Shown here: piece after piece, positions 33,384-41,192 of the stretch
Position numbering within the stretch: position 1 is the first letter of the stretch
How the letters are laid out: each line of letters opens with the position of its first letter
Source of the DNA: Bacteroidales bacterium
Lineage (GTDB): Bacteria; Bacteroidota; Bacteroidia; Bacteroidales; UBA932
Assembly: GCA_016291185.1 (NCBI GenBank)
Contig: JAEFAI010000010.1
Span: forward strand, 1 to 64,000
Length of the DNA stretch: 64,000 nt
Direction: 5' to 3'
Notes under the pieces: model-generated
The model's database searches: none
What the model was told of the DNA's origin: nothing
Seen by the model: the letters and a program-made list of their open reading frames with translations, nothing else
Made by a program: the position numbers and the translations under genes

Positions 33384-33826
33384 CAGCCCCTCAGATCATC
33401 CGGCATCTGCGGCATGCGCCCTTCGGAGGCATCCACGAGCCCGTCCACCATCTTGTCGATCGCCTGCTGCAGCTTGCTGCCCAGCATCGTCTTCATCATG
33501 AAATTCAGATTGGCATCCAGATCGATCCAGAAATCGGTCCGGCCCCCAAGCTGCGACGGCTCGAAATGCAGCACGGCCACAAACTCCACCGGCGACTCGC
33601 TGCTGCCGATGCGGATCAGCCGGTACGGCTGCCGCTCGTCCACGCGCACCCCGATCCGGAAGCCCTGGACCGTGGCTGTCAGGCTGTCGTAGTCGGCTGT
33701 GATCTCGGCCTTGACCTTGTCCTGCGGGACCATCTGCGCGAACGTGCGCATGTCGGTGAACGCCATGTACAACTCCTCGGGACGCTTGGCCACCTGGCCG
33801 TGTTTGCTGGTATAATGTGCTGTCAT
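33383..33826 (-). CDS. SRPBCC (START-like) superfamily protein
   Basis: A 147-residue soluble protein starting MTAHYTSKHGQVAKRPEELYMAFTD, the opening of the Bacteroidota SRPBCC/polyketide-cyclase-like group; an amphipathic helix (MMKTMLGSKLQQAIDKMVDGL) closes the hydrophobic cavity at the C-terminus. Ligand unknown. In many Bacteroidetes it is encoded near a NUDIX gene and pyrE; here the NUDIX gene is divergent and pyrE is not in between. The TGA overlaps the rsmF ATG by one base. Confidence 0.85.
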   Translation of the reverse strand: MTAHYTSKHGQVAKRPEELYMAFTDMRTFAQMVPQDKVKAEITADYDSLTATVQGFRIGVRVDERQPYRLIRIGSSESPVEFVAVLHFEPSQLGGRTDFWIDLDANLNFMMKTMLGSKLQQAIDKMVDGLVDASEGRMPQMPDDLRG

Positions 33827-33843
33827 AGTCTCTGAAAAATGAT

Positions 33844-33851
33844 TACATTTG
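33844..33851 (+). promoter_or_regulatory. TACATTTG -7 element of the NUDIX gene
   Basis: An exact TAnnTTTG match, 31 nt before the NUDIX ATG. It faces the oppositely oriented box at 33864-33871, so the two start points would nearly coincide. Confidence 0.6.
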
Positions 33852-33863
33852 TGCCATCGAATG

Positions 33864-33871
33864 CAAAGATA
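33864..33871 (-). promoter_or_regulatory. TATCTTTG -7 element of the SRPBCC-rsmF operon
   Basis: An exact TAnnTTTG match on the minus strand, 37 nt before the SRPBCC ATG. Confidence 0.6.
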
Positions 33872-33882
33872 GCAATTTTCTG

Positions 33883-34494
33883 ATGCACAGGATATATTTC
33901 GAACGGCGCTGCATCATCATCTGCAGCCCCGACGAGCAGGCGCTCTCCGACCCCAACGCCGTGGAATTCCACTTCGGCGAGCGTATTGACATCCACACGC
34001 TCGTGGCCATGTTCGAGGCGTCCGAATCCCTGTCCCGCATCTACATCCCCACCGACAACACCGCCTGGATGTATCGTCGCGTGTGCGCGGAATTCCGCGA
34101 AGTGGACGCTGCCGGCGGACTCGTCTCCAACCGTCGCGGCGACTACCTGCTGATTCAGCGAAGCGGCCTCTGGGACCTGCCCAAAGGCCATCGAGAAGCG
34201 GGCGAAGACATCGCCGTCACGGCCCTGCGCGAAGTGCAGGAAGAAACAGGCGTGGACCAGCTGGAACTGCGGGACCTCATCTGCGTTACGGACCATTGCT
34301 ACCTGCGCGACGGCATCTGGCACCTCAAGCACACCTGGTGGTACGACATGCTCTACACCGATCCGGTGGACCTCACCCCGCAGCGCGAGGAAGACATCTC
34401 CCGCGCCGCCTGGGTCGCCCGATCCAGCCTGCCCCCCTTCCTGAAGAACACCTATCCTTCCATCCAGGAGGTCTTCCGCGAGGCGAAAGTATAA
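33883..34494 (+). CDS. NUDIX hydrolase
   Basis: A 203-residue protein of the Bacteroidota NUDIX group. The Nudix box is complete: GHREAGEDIAVTALREVQEETG at about residues 103-124 (G-x5-E-x7-REUxEExGU), binding the metal for cleavage of a nucleoside diphosphate linked to another group. The N-terminal 75 residues (MHRIYFERRCIIIC…) form a small extra domain common in this subgroup. The substrate cannot be read from the sequence. It is divergent from the SRPBCC gene and 79 nt upstream of queA. Confidence 0.92.
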   Translation: MHRIYFERRCIIICSPDEQALSDPNAVEFHFGERIDIHTLVAMFEASESLSRIYIPTDNTAWMYRRVCAEFREVDAAGGLVSNRRGDYLLIQRSGLWDLPKGHREAGEDIAVTALREVQEETGVDQLELRDLICVTDHCYLRDGIWHLKHTWWYDMLYTDPVDLTPQREEDISRAAWVARSSLPPFLKNTYPSIQEVFREAKV

Positions 34495-34537
34495 AAGTTT
34501 CGGATTTAGCATTTTTCGTGAAACTTTTTGCCATGAT

Positions 34538-34571
34538 GTTCCGTATAAAGAATGTTTTGTCAATACGGAAC
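34538..34571 (+). promoter_or_regulatory. Hairpin directly upstream of the queA start codon
   Basis: GTTCCGTAT (34538-34546) and ATACGGAAC (34563-34571) are perfect complements separated by 16 nt, ending 2 nt before the ATG. In the mRNA this stem would cover the ribosome landing site. It does not resemble a preQ1 riboswitch. Confidence 0.55.
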
Positions 34572-34573
34572 GC

Positions 34574-35644
34574 ATGAAACTCTCTCAATTCGATTTCGAA
34601 CTCCCGCAGGAGAAAATCGCCACTGAGTTGATGCCCGAAGTCAACGGGCACGTGCAGTGGCGTGACGAGTGCAAGCTGATGGTCCTCCACAAGGACACCG
34701 GCGAGATCGAGCACCGTCAGTTCAAGGACATCATCGAGTACTTTGGCAAGGGCGACCGCTTTGTGCTGAACGACACCAAGGTCTTCCCGGCCAAGCTCTT
34801 CGGCAAGAAGGAGAAAACCGGCGCCGACATCATGGTGTTCCTGCTCCGCGAGCTCAACAAGGAGCAGCGCCTCTGGGACGTGATCGTGGATCCGGCCCGC
34901 AAAATCCGCATTGGCAACAAACTCTATTTCGGCGAAGACGAGAGCATGGTGGCCGAGGTCATCGACAACACGACCTCCCGCGGCCGTACCCTGCGTTTCC
35001 TGTATGACGGACCGTACGACGAGTTCAAGGCGGCCCTGTTCGCCCTCGGCCAGACGCCCGTCCCCGAGTGGGTGAAGCAGACCCCGACCGAGCGCGACGC
35101 CGAGGAGTTCCAGACCATCTTCGCCACGCACGAAGGCGCCGTGTCCGCCCCGGCGGCCGGCCTGCACTTCAGCCGCGAGCTGCTCAACCGCATGATCCTG
35201 CACGATATCGAGAAAACCTTTATCACCGTGCACATGGGCATCGGCCACTTCCGTACCGTGGATGTGGAGGACCTGTCCAAGCACCGCATGGACGGCGAAC
35301 GCATCATCATCAGCGAGCAGGCGGCCGACGAGATCAACCACACCAAGCGCAGCGGCCACAAGATCTGCGCCGTGGGCGTGACCGTGATCCGGGCGCTGGA
35401 GACCTATGTGACCACCAGCCACGAGGTCCGCGCCACCGACACCTGGACCAACAAGTTCATCTTCCCGCCCTACGAGTTCTCTGTCCCCGACGCCATCGTG
35501 TCCAACTTCCACCTGCCGGAGTCCACGATGCTGATGTCCGTGGCGGCCTTCGGCGGCTACGAAAAAGTGATGAATGCGTATCAAAGTGCTTTGGAAAACG
35601 ATTACCGATTCGGCCCCTACGGCGATGCCATGCTGATTGTGTAA
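34574..35644 (+). CDS. queA: S-adenosylmethionine:tRNA ribosyltransferase-isomerase
   Basis: QueA transfers the ribosyl part of SAM to 7-aminomethyl-7-deazaguanine in tRNA, giving epoxyqueuosine. The 356-residue protein starts MKLSQFDFELPQEKIA, typical of the family, and has RFVLNDTKVFPAKLFG, EGAVSAPAAGLHF, FITVHMGIGHFRTV and the C-terminal FGGYEKVMNAYQSALE. A strong terminator follows. A perfect 9-bp hairpin ends 2 nt before the start and could control translation. Confidence 0.97.
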   Translation: MKLSQFDFELPQEKIATELMPEVNGHVQWRDECKLMVLHKDTGEIEHRQFKDIIEYFGKGDRFVLNDTKVFPAKLFGKKEKTGADIMVFLLRELNKEQRLWDVIVDPARKIRIGNKLYFGEDESMVAEVIDNTTSRGRTLRFLYDGPYDEFKAALFALGQTPVPEWVKQTPTERDAEEFQTIFATHEGAVSAPAAGLHFSRELLNRMILHDIEKTFITVHMGIGHFRTVDVEDLSKHRMDGERIIISEQAADEINHTKRSGHKICAVGVTVIRALETYVTTSHEVRATDTWTNKFIFPPYEFSVPDAIVSNFHLPESTMLMSVAAFGGYEKVMNAYQSALENDYRFGPYGDAMLIV

Positions 35645-35665
35645 TTAAAAATACGATTCTTAATG

Positions 35666-35698
35666 GATCCGGTTGACGATGTCGGCCGGATCTTTTAT
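35666..35698 (+). terminator. Terminator of queA
   Basis: GATCCGGTTGAC (35666-35677) pairs along its full length with 35681-35692 (two G-T pairs) around GAT, followed by a T-rich run. The T-run merges with the -7 box of dprA. Confidence 0.9.
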
Positions 35699-35703
35699 TT
35701 TTG
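35696..35703 (+). promoter_or_regulatory. TATTTTTG -7 element of dprA, overlapping the queA terminator tail
   Basis: An exact TAnnTTTG match beginning in the T-run of the queA terminator, 25 nt before the dprA ATG. Confidence 0.6.
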
Positions 35704-35728
35704 TCGCCAACTGATAAAGCTATGAGAA

Positions 35729-36898
35729 ATGGACGACAAAACTTCTTCCGTTGTGAGCGCCATTGCGCTCAACACCATTTTTGGCAATGAGCCGAAATTC
35801 TCCCACACCCTGATCGACGCGCTCGGTTCCGCCAGCGCCGTCTTCCAACTTTCCGGGCAGGAACGGCTCGAGCTGTTCGGCCCGTACAACGCCCGCGCCG
35901 CACAGATCACCCCGGGCGCGCTGGACGCTGCGCAGGCCGAGCATGAGCGGCTCTCCGCACAGGGCTGCCAGTTCCTGGACATCTTCGACGAGCACTACCC
36001 GGAGGCCCTCCGGGAATGTCCCGACGCGCCGCTGCTGCTCTATGTGCGCAGCAGCACCCCGGTCGCGGAGCTGTTCGGCGACCGGCCGGCGGTCGCCATC
36101 GTCGGCACCCGCGACCAGAGCCTCTACGGGCGCGACTGCTGCCGGCGCATCGTGCGGGCGCTCGCCGAAGCCCCCGCCCGGCCCCTCATCGTCAGCGGAC
36201 TCGCGCTCGGCGTTGACATCACCGCGCATGCCGCGGCGCTGGAAGGGGGTCTGCCCACCATCGGCGTGAGCCCCGTGGGCATCGACGACGTGTACCCCCG
36301 CCGCCATGCCCCCTTTGTGGAGCGTATGTGCGCGACGCCCGGCTGCGCCCTGATCACCGACTACCCACCCGGGACCTTCCCGGCGGCCTTCAGCTTCATT
36401 CGCCGCAACCGCATCATTGCCGGCTTGGCCGGCGCGACCGTACTCATCGAGTCGCGCATCAGGGGCGGCGGGATGATCACGGCGCGTCTGGCCGCCGGCT
36501 ACGGCCGGGACGTCTTCGCCGTCCCCGGGCGCATCGACGACGTTCGCTCGCAGGGCTGCAACCTGTTGCTCAAAGAGCAGGTGGCCGCACCCGTGGCGTC
36601 GCCCGAGGCCCTGCCCGTCTCGCTCGGGCTGGGCCGCCTGAAGCGCACCCGCAGCGAGGACCTCGAAGTCGCCGTGCGCGCCCGCTTCGCCACCGCGCTC
36701 CCGGCGGAAGAAGTGCAGCGGCTGGTACGCCTGGCCCTGCTCATCCGCGCCCGGCGCGGCCTGCAGTTCGACGAGCTCTGCCGCGAGACAGGCCTCGGCT
36801 ATGCCGACGTAGCCCGCCTGGCGGGGCAACTCGAAGAAGAGCGCTTCATCGACATCGATCTCCTCCAAAGATGCACCATCAACGTAAAAATTGGTTAA
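35729..36898 (+). CDS. dprA: DNA-processing protein DprA
   Basis: DprA binds incoming single-stranded DNA and loads RecA during transformation. The 389-residue protein has the Rossmann-like DNA_processg_A domain at about residues 75-290: AVAIVGTRDQSLYG, IVSGLALGVDITAHAAAL, FSFIRRNRIIAGLAGATVLIE and VFAVPGRIDDVRSQGCNLLL. A C-terminal winged-helix-like segment follows (FDELCRETGLGYADVARLAGQLEE). The TAA stop lies inside the TAACTTTG box of the next gene. ComEC is also present in this window. Confidence 0.96.
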   Translation: MDDKTSSVVSAIALNTIFGNEPKFSHTLIDALGSASAVFQLSGQERLELFGPYNARAAQITPGALDAAQAEHERLSAQGCQFLDIFDEHYPEALRECPDAPLLLYVRSSTPVAELFGDRPAVAIVGTRDQSLYGRDCCRRIVRALAEAPARPLIVSGLALGVDITAHAAALEGGLPTIGVSPVGIDDVYPRRHAPFVERMCATPGCALITDYPPGTFPAAFSFIRRNRIIAGLAGATVLIESRIRGGGMITARLAAGYGRDVFAVPGRIDDVRSQGCNLLLKEQVAAPVASPEALPVSLGLGRLKRTRSEDLEVAVRARFATALPAEEVQRLVRLALLIRARRGLQFDELCRETGLGYADVARLAGQLEEERFIDIDLLQRCTINVKIG

Positions 36899-36903
36899 CT
36901 TTG
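36896..36903 (+). promoter_or_regulatory. TAACTTTG -7 element of tatD-ansA, containing the dprA stop codon (leaderless)
   Basis: An exact TAnnTTTG match 6 nt before the tatD ATG. Its first three bases are the TAA stop of dprA. Confidence 0.65.
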
Positions 36904-36909
36904 CGGGAT

Positions 36910-37680
36910 ATGATAGAATATATCGATACGCACACGCACGCATACGACGAGGCCTTCGCAGGCTGCGAGGACGAGATTGTCGCGCGCGGTGTCGCCGCGG
37001 GCGTGACCATCCAGCTGCAGGCGGACGTGGATTCGCGCGAGCGGGAGCGGATGTTCGCCCTCGTGGAGCGGCATCCCGGCGTGCTGCGTCCGATGCTCGG
37101 GCTCTATCCCGGTTCCGTCGATAAGGACTGGCGCCGGGAGATCGACGCCCTGGAGGCCTGGCGCGGCCGCGGCATCGTAGCCGTGGGCGAGATCGGCCTC
37201 GATTATCACTACGGCGCCGAATTCAAGGAAGAGCAGAAGGAAGCCTTCCGCGTCCAGCTGGAACTCGCCGCCGCCTGGGGCTTGCCTGTCAACATTCACC
37301 TGCGCGAGGCGACGGAGGACTTTTTCGACATCGTCGAAGACTGCCGCCACCTGGGTCTGCGCGGCAACCTGCACGCCTTCAGCGGCAGCGCCGAGACCTT
37401 CGCGCGCCTGCAGCGGCTGGGCGACTGGTACGTAGGCATCGGCGGCGTGCTCACCTTCAAGAAGGCGTCGCTCGCCGAGACCGTCAAGCGCATCCCGCTG
37501 GAGCGGATCGTGCTGGAGACCGACGCCCCCTACCTCACCCCCACGCCCCACCGCGGCGAGCGCAACGAAAGCGCGTACATTCCCCTGATTGCCGCCTTCC
37601 TGGCCCAGCAGAAAGGCGTCAGCCTGGAGGAAGTCGCCGCCGCGACCACTGCCAACGCCAAAAGACTATTTGCGATATGA
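36910..37680 (+). CDS. TatD-family metal-dependent DNase
   Basis: A 256-residue TIM-barrel metal hydrolase. The metal ligands are visible in order: His in IDTHTHAYD, Glu in AVGEIGLDYHYG, His in VNIHLREA, His in NLHAFSGS and Asp in VLETDAPYLTP. TatD proteins act as 3'-5' exonucleases in DNA repair and turnover. The start at 36910 follows the promoter box by 6 nt. The stop overlaps the asparaginase start (ATGA at 37677-37680). Confidence 0.95.
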   Translation: MIEYIDTHTHAYDEAFAGCEDEIVARGVAAGVTIQLQADVDSRERERMFALVERHPGVLRPMLGLYPGSVDKDWRREIDALEAWRGRGIVAVGEIGLDYHYGAEFKEEQKEAFRVQLELAAAWGLPVNIHLREATEDFFDIVEDCRHLGLRGNLHAFSGSAETFARLQRLGDWYVGIGGVLTFKKASLAETVKRIPLERIVLETDAPYLTPTPHRGERNESAYIPLIAAFLAQQKGVSLEEVAAATTANAKRLFAI

Positions 37681-38744
37681 AGTTGAAATTCAACCTGTTC
37701 CAGGAAGGGGACACCCCGACCTCCGTCCTGCTCATCTACACGGGCGGCACCATCGGCATGAAGGCGGACCCCGCCGACGGGACTCTTAAGCCCTTCGATT
37801 TCAGCGGAATCCTGGAGGAAGTGCCAGAACTGCGCAAGTTCGCTATGAAGATCGACGCCTACACCTTCAACCCGCTCATCGACTCTTCCGACGTGGAGCC
37901 ATCCCTGTGGCAGTCGCTCGCCACACTGATCCGGGACCGCTATGACGACTATGACGGATTCGTGATCCTGCACGGCACGGACACCATGGCCTACAGCGCC
38001 TCGGCCCTGAGCTTCATGCTGGACAACCTGGGCAAGCCCGTCATCTTCACCGGCAGCCAGCTGCCCATCGGCGAGCCGCGCACCGACGGCAAGGAGAATC
38101 TCATCTCCGCCGTGGAAATCGCCACGGCGAAAGACTCCAACGGCCACCCGATGGTCCCGGAGGTGTGCATCTGCTTCAATTCGCAGCTGCTGCGCGGCAA
38201 CCGCAGCATCAAGGTCAACGCAACGGGCTTCGACGCATTCAAATCGCCCAACTACCCCCTGCTCGCCACGGCCGGCATCAGCATCAACTACAACAACAGC
38301 TTCATCCACTACGGCTACGACCGCCGCAAGGGGCTGACCATCCACACCGATCTGGATACCCGCGTGTCGGTGCTCAAGCTGCATCCCGGCATCACCGAGC
38401 AGGCCGTGCGCGACATCCTGCTCGGCGACGGCTCCCGCGCCGTCATCCTGGAAACCTACGGCTCGGGCAACGCCCCCTGCCGCCCCTGGTTCCTCGCTCT
38501 CGTGCGCGAGGCCGTCACGCGGGGCAAGATCCTGCTCAACGTGACCCAATGCCAGAGCGGGGACGTGGACATGGACATCTACGCCACCGGCCGCACGCTC
38601 AAGGACGCGGGCGTCATCTGCGGGCATGACATCACGACCGAGAGCGCCCTCGGAAAACTGTTCCACCTGATGGGAGAACACCCCGACAACGGGCAGGTCA
38701 AGGCCCTGTTGGAGAAGAATCTGAAGGGCGAAATCTCAAAATAA
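37677..38744 (+). CDS. ansA: Type I L-asparaginase
   Basis: The enzyme hydrolyses L-asparagine to aspartate and ammonia. The 355-residue protein has the first active-site motif LLIYTGGTIGMKADP, the second FVILHGTDTMAYSASAL with the catalytic Thr and Asp, and a conserved SQLPIGEPRTDGKENL. No signal peptide is present, which fits the cytoplasmic type I enzyme. It overlaps tatD by 4 nt and is the last gene of that operon. Confidence 0.95.
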   Translation: MKLKFNLFQEGDTPTSVLLIYTGGTIGMKADPADGTLKPFDFSGILEEVPELRKFAMKIDAYTFNPLIDSSDVEPSLWQSLATLIRDRYDDYDGFVILHGTDTMAYSASALSFMLDNLGKPVIFTGSQLPIGEPRTDGKENLISAVEIATAKDSNGHPMVPEVCICFNSQLLRGNRSIKVNATGFDAFKSPNYPLLATAGISINYNNSFIHYGYDRRKGLTIHTDLDTRVSVLKLHPGITEQAVRDILLGDGSRAVILETYGSGNAPCRPWFLALVREAVTRGKILLNVTQCQSGDVDMDIYATGRTLKDAGVICGHDITTESALGKLFHLMGEHPDNGQVKALLEKNLKGEISK

Positions 38745-38839
38745 TTATTGAACTATGGATTTTTTTTGCTAAATTGCACCGCTTTTAATGAACGATTGCG
38801 AATAGAATATATCACAACTAATACATTATCAAATTCATT

Positions 38840-39586
38840 ATGAAAAAGTTTTTCAGGTTTTTGGCAGTTGCAGGCGCTATGGCCTTCTCTGCAAACATCG
38901 CATTCGCCCAGGACGAGATGAGCGCGGCTGACCTCCTCAGCGGCAGCGAGCAGCCCCTCAACCAGGCTCTCAAGCAGAAGTTCATCGAAGGTGGTCCGGC
39001 TTTCATGTCCCTGATCATCATCTGCTTGATCATCGGTCTTGCCCTCGCCATCGAGCGCATCCTCTATCTCTCCTTCTCCAAGATCAACACCAAGAAGCTC
39101 GTTGAGAACGTCGAGGCTGCCCTCAAGGAAGGTGGTATCGAGAAAGCGAAGGAAGTGTGCCGCGACACCCGCGGTCCCGTCGCCAGCATCTTCTACCAGG
39201 GTCTTCTCCGTTATGATCAGGGTCTCGATGTGGTCGAGAAGACGATTGTCTCCTACGGCAGCGTGCAGCAGAGCCAGCTGGAGAACGGCCTGAGCTGGAT
39301 CTCCCTGTTCATCGCCATCGCCCCGTCCCTCGGATTCCTCGGTACGGTTATCGGTATGATCAACGCCTTCGACGCCATCCAGGCTGCGGGTGATATCTCC
39401 CCGAACGTTGTTGCTGGTGGTATGAAGGTCGCCCTTATCACGACGGTCGGCGGTCTTATCGTCGCTATGATTCTCCAGGTCTTCTACAACTACATCCTTG
39501 CGAAGATCGAGTCCATCACCATCGATATGGAGGATTCTTCCATCAGCCTGATCGACGTGCTGACCAAATACGGCCAGAAGAAATAA
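38840..39586 (+). CDS. exbB: ExbB/TolQ/MotA-family proton channel protein
   Basis: The 248-residue inner-membrane subunit that uses the proton gradient to drive TonB. It has an N-terminal hydrophobic or signal-like segment (residues 1-24), a first core helix at about 53-73 (FMSLIIICLIIGLALAIERI), and the conserved double helix at about 150-220 containing LSWISLFIAIAPSLGFLGTVIGMI, in which the Thr of GTV is the functional residue. It begins the exbB-orf-exbD-exbD cluster. Codon use is strongly biased to favoured codons, suggesting high expression. Confidence 0.95.
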   Translation: MKKFFRFLAVAGAMAFSANIAFAQDEMSAADLLSGSEQPLNQALKQKFIEGGPAFMSLIIICLIIGLALAIERILYLSFSKINTKKLVENVEAALKEGGIEKAKEVCRDTRGPVASIFYQGLLRYDQGLDVVEKTIVSYGSVQQSQLENGLSWISLFIAIAPSLGFLGTVIGMINAFDAIQAAGDISPNVVAGGMKVALITTVGGLIVAMILQVFYNYILAKIESITIDMEDSSISLIDVLTKYGQKK

Positions 39587-39614
39587 GTCCAATGCCGGTT
39601 TAAACAACTGAATA

Positions 39615-40058
39615 ATGAAACTTAACAAGATATTCAAATTGGGAATGGTGGTGCTGATCCTCATCAGCGTCGCGATCCTGGTTTGGGGCTTCAGTGCAGG
39701 CTTTGCTACGCCTGACAAGGTCGCTCTTCCGGCGACCAACGTCCTCCTTACCTGGGCTGCGATCATGATCGGCATCGCTCTCTTCTGCTGGATCGTGATC
39801 GGCCTGATCATCAGCGTCAAGAACGACCCGAAGTCCATCGTCAAGATGGGCATCGCGTTGGTCGGCATCGCCGTGGTCTGCCTCCTCGCGTATCTCCTTG
39901 CGAAGGGTGATCCCGTCCCGGGTGCCGCCGTTGATGCGACGTCCGCCGAGCTCAAACTCACTGATACCATCCTGAACCTCTCCCTGATCGCTGCTGTCGG
40001 CGCCATCGCCGCCATCATCGTCGGTGAGATCCGCCTGGCCATCTCTAACAAGAAATAA
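39615..40058 (+). CDS. Small four-helix membrane protein of the Exb locus
   Basis: A 147-residue protein with hydrophobic segments at about residues 8-28, 45-67, 77-95 and 117-138 and short charged loops (ISVKNDPKSIVK). Genes for such a protein sit between exbB and exbD in many Bacteroidota, where its function is not established. The exact position, 28 nt after exbB and 2 nt before exbD, suggests it is an accessory part of the Ton motor. Confidence 0.8.
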   Translation: MKLNKIFKLGMVVLILISVAILVWGFSAGFATPDKVALPATNVLLTWAAIMIGIALFCWIVIGLIISVKNDPKSIVKMGIALVGIAVVCLLAYLLAKGDPVPGAAVDATSAELKLTDTILNLSLIAAVGAIAAIIVGEIRLAISNKK

Positions 40059-40060
40059 TC

Positions 40061-40645
40061 ATGGCAAAGAAAACACCAGCAATCAATTCGAGTTCTACGG
40101 CCGATATCGCGTTCCTGTTGTTGTGCTACTTCCTGATGACCACGACGATGGGTTCCCACTTCGGACTTTCCCGTCGTCTCCCCCCGATGCCTGATCCCAA
40201 TCAGAAGGTCGAGGACCAGAAGGTCAATCGCCGCAACATCATCGTGGTGAAGATCAACTCTGCCGATAGGATTCTTGCCGGTACCGACGCCATCGATATC
40301 TCTCAGCTCAAAGACAAGATCAAAGAGTTCATTAGCAACCCTACCAACGACCCGAACCTTCCTGAGAAGGAAATGACGGAAATCGCTGGCTATAGCAAGG
40401 GTACCTACCCGAAGTCCAAAGGCGTTATCTCCCTGCAGAACGACCGCGGAACGAGCTACCAGGCCTACATCGCCGTGCAGAACGAGTTGGTGAAGGCTTT
40501 CAACGAGCTCCGTGACGATCTGGCTATGAAGGAGTACGGCAAGAAATACGCCCTGCTCGAGAAGGAACAGCAGGAGATCATCAAAGAATGTATCCCGCAG
40601 AACATTTCCGAGGCAGAGCCTAAGGACGTCGGTAAAAGAAGATAA
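40061..40645 (+). CDS. exbD: ExbD/TolR-family protein, first copy
   Basis: A 194-residue protein with a short cytoplasmic start, one transmembrane helix (about residues 10-30) that contains the motor Asp in SSTADIAFLLLCYFLM, and a periplasmic domain. A long periplasmic extension with charged helices distinguishes it from the second copy. It forms the proton-driven motor with ExbB. It is 2 nt behind the small membrane protein and 14 nt before the next exbD. Confidence 0.93.
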   Translation: MAKKTPAINSSSTADIAFLLLCYFLMTTTMGSHFGLSRRLPPMPDPNQKVEDQKVNRRNIIVVKINSADRILAGTDAIDISQLKDKIKEFISNPTNDPNLPEKEMTEIAGYSKGTYPKSKGVISLQNDRGTSYQAYIAVQNELVKAFNELRDDLAMKEYGKKYALLEKEQQEIIKECIPQNISEAEPKDVGKRR

Positions 40646-40659
40646 TAGGAGGAAAGATT

Positions 40660-41127
40660 ATGTCAAGATTTAAGAAAGGCGACAAGAAGGAGATGCCGGG
40701 TATTACCTCGAGCTCTCTCTCCGATATCGTGTTCATGCTCCTGTTCTTCTTCATGGTGACCACGCAGATGCGTGACACCGAGCAGAAGGTCAAAATCACT
40801 ACGCCGGAAGCTTCCGAAGTCGTCAAGCTGGAGCGCAAGGACCTCAACTCATACATTAACATTGGTTCCCCGACCCTGCAGTATCAGCAGCAGTACGGTA
40901 CTGATGCACGTATCCAGTTGAACGACTCCTTCCACACCACCGACGACATCCGCGACTTCATTGCCGCGGAGCGTGACGCCCTGAGCGAGTCCGACCGTCA
41001 GCTCATGACCGTGTCTATCAAGGCTGATCAAGATGTCAGAATGGGTATCGTGACCGATGTGAAGCAGGAGCTGCGACGCTGCTCCGCGCTGAAGATCATG
41101 TACTCTGCAAGAAAGCCTGCGAAATAG
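40660..41127 (+). CDS. exbD: ExbD/TolR-family protein, second copy
   Basis: A 155-residue ExbD with the transmembrane helix at about residues 16-36 containing the conserved Asp in SSLSDIVFMLLFFFMVTT, and a compact periplasmic domain ending DVKQELRRCSALKIMYSARKPAK. The presence of two exbD genes is the usual arrangement in Bacteroidota and may give a heteromeric motor. A terminator follows at 41149-41178. Confidence 0.94.
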   Translation: MSRFKKGDKKEMPGITSSSLSDIVFMLLFFFMVTTQMRDTEQKVKITTPEASEVVKLERKDLNSYINIGSPTLQYQQQYGTDARIQLNDSFHTTDDIRDFIAAERDALSESDRQLMTVSIKADQDVRMGIVTDVKQELRRCSALKIMYSARKPAK

Positions 41128-41148
41128 GCTTCCGCAGTATTGAATACG

Positions 41149-41178
41149 AGCAGCCCCCTTCAACGAGGGCTGCTTTTT
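41149..41178 (+). terminator. Terminator between exbD and asnS
   Basis: AGCAGCCC (41149-41156) pairs with GGGCTGCT (41167-41174), followed by a T-run. Confidence 0.9.
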
Positions 41179-41192
41179 AAATAAAAGAACAA

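Noticed and set aside
34495..34573. A preQ1 riboswitch before queA
   Set aside because: The conserved C-rich loop and A-rich tail of the known classes are not present; only a simple hairpin is seen.
38745..38839. An RNA gene in the A/T-rich gap before exbB
   Set aside because: No tRNA-like or stable folded structure is visible; it looks like a promoter and leader region.
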